64,000 nucleotides of DNA from Ptiloglossa arizonensis (Eukaryota > Arthropoda > Insecta > Hymenoptera > Colletidae). Made by a program: the position numbers and the translations under genes. The stretch lies in NCBI RefSeq assembly GCF_051014685.1, contig NW_027478401.1, forward strand, positions 1,488,001 to 1,552,000, given 5' to 3'. Shown in pieces: positions 63,016-64,000 of the stretch. The notes below the pieces were generated by a model, which worked only from the letters and a program-made list of their open reading frames with translations, had not been told where the DNA came from and made no database searches. Every line of letters starts with the position of its first letter. Position 1 is the first letter of the stretch.

Positions 63016-64000
63016 ACGAAACCAATAACTGGAATGGCCTAGGGGAAAAGTACACACACCATTGCAACCGGGCGAGTTCCTACTTTTAGATGCAACAGGA
63101 ATTTCTCGAATTCGTCAATCGGTTCGCGAGATATAGGAGTTTGAAATTAAGTTATGGTTGAGAAACCATCAAAATATTCGCAGGTCTAATACTCGAAACC
63201 AATAACAGGAATGGCCTAGGGGAAAAGTACACACACAATTGTAATCGGGCGAGTTTCCTTTTTCAGATGCAACAGAAATTTCTCGAGTTCATCAATCCGT
63301 TCGCGAGATATGGGAGTTTGAATTTAAGGAATGGTTGAGAAACCATCAAAATTTTCGCTGGTCTGATACTCGAAACCAATAACTGGAATGGCCTAGGGGA
63401 ATAGTACACACTCCATTGTAATCGGGCACGTTTCTAATTTCAGATGCAACAGGAATTTCTCGAGTTCGTCAATCCGTTCGCGAAATATCGGAGTTTGGAG
63501 TTAAGAGATGGTTGCGAAACCATCAACATATTCGCAAGTCTGATACTCGAAACCAATAACTGGAATGGCCTAGGGGAAAAGTACACACACCATTGCAATC
63601 GGGCACGTTTCTAATTTCAGATGCAACAGGAATTTCTCGAGTTCGTCAATCCGTTCGCAAGAAATGGGAGTTTGAAGTTAAGGAATGGTTGAGAAACCAT
63701 CGAAATTTTCGCAATTCTGATGCTAGAAACGAATAACTGGAATGGCCTAGGGGAAAAGTACACACACCATTGTAATCGGTCGACCTTCTGCTTTCAGATG
63801 CAACAGGAAATATTCGAGTTCGTCAATCCGTTCGCGAGTTATGGGAGCTTGAAGTTAAGGAATGCTTGAGAAACCATCAAAATTTTCGCAAGTCTGATAC
63901 AGGAAACCAATAACTTCAATGGCCTAGGGGCAAAATACAAATACCGTTGTAATTGGGAGAGTTTCTACTTTCAGATGCAACATAAATTATTCGGATTCGT
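63016..64000 (+). repeat. 177-bp satellite, 5.5 copies to the window edge
   Basis: The landmark CCAATAACTGGAATGGCCTA recurs near 63022, 63199, 63376, 63553, 63730 and 63907, exactly 177 bp apart each time. Each monomer also carries AGATGCAACAGGAATTTCTC and a small dyad ATGGTTGAGAAACCAT. Monomers differ by scattered substitutions. The array continues past base 64000. The stretch 62956-63015 between arm and satellite holds nothing recognisable. Confidence 0.95.

Overview
The window is non-genic nuclear DNA of an insect, most likely a hymenopteran. The evidence is a block of insect-type mitochondrial genes read with the invertebrate mitochondrial code (TGA = Trp, ATA = Met, AGA/AGG = Ser) that is embedded between nuclear satellite repeats. 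No ordinary nuclear protein-coding gene could be supported.

Layout. (1) 1-45417: a tandem array of a 20-bp unit, consensus GGAGAAACGAAGAAAGAAAC, made of an octamer (GGAGAAAC) plus a dodecamer. It is overlaid by higher-order duplications with offsets of about 0.93, 0.97, 1.47, 2.94, 3.4, 3.8 and 4.6 kb. (2) 45418-46692: the same repeat in the opposite orientation, with pure octamer runs (GTTTCTCC) at both ends. (3) 46693-54761: about 8 kb of mitochondrial DNA in one collinear piece: ND2 (5' truncated), COX1, tRNA-Leu, COX2, tRNA-Lys, tRNA-Asp, ATP8, ATP6, COX3, tRNA-Gly-like, ND3, a rearranged tRNA cluster, ND5 (reverse), tRNA-His, ND4 (truncated). COX1 and COX2 each carry an in-frame TAA. ND2 has a frameshift. 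ND5 has two frameshifts, a deletion and a TAA. ATP8, ATP6, COX3 and ND3 read open. It is therefore a fairly recent nuclear mitochondrial insertion (NUMT) in early decay. (4) 54761-54895: a second octamer run. (5) 54896-62955: AT-rich dispersed repeats, including a large inverted-repeat (foldback-like) element with outward-facing TATA motifs in each arm and a core of about 545-bp modules in both orientations. (6) 63016-64000: a 177-bp satellite that runs off the window.

The most interesting structure is the edge of the mitochondrial insert. The same arrangement, an octamer run followed by GATTAAATGATTA, occurs immediately left of the mitochondrial DNA and again to its right. Part of that 13-mer belongs to a dispersed host repeat found elsewhere in the window. 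This looks like a target duplication, or repair by repeat copying, that accompanied capture of mtDNA at the edge of a satellite array.

All translations, folds and offsets were read by eye. Repeat boundaries are approximate.
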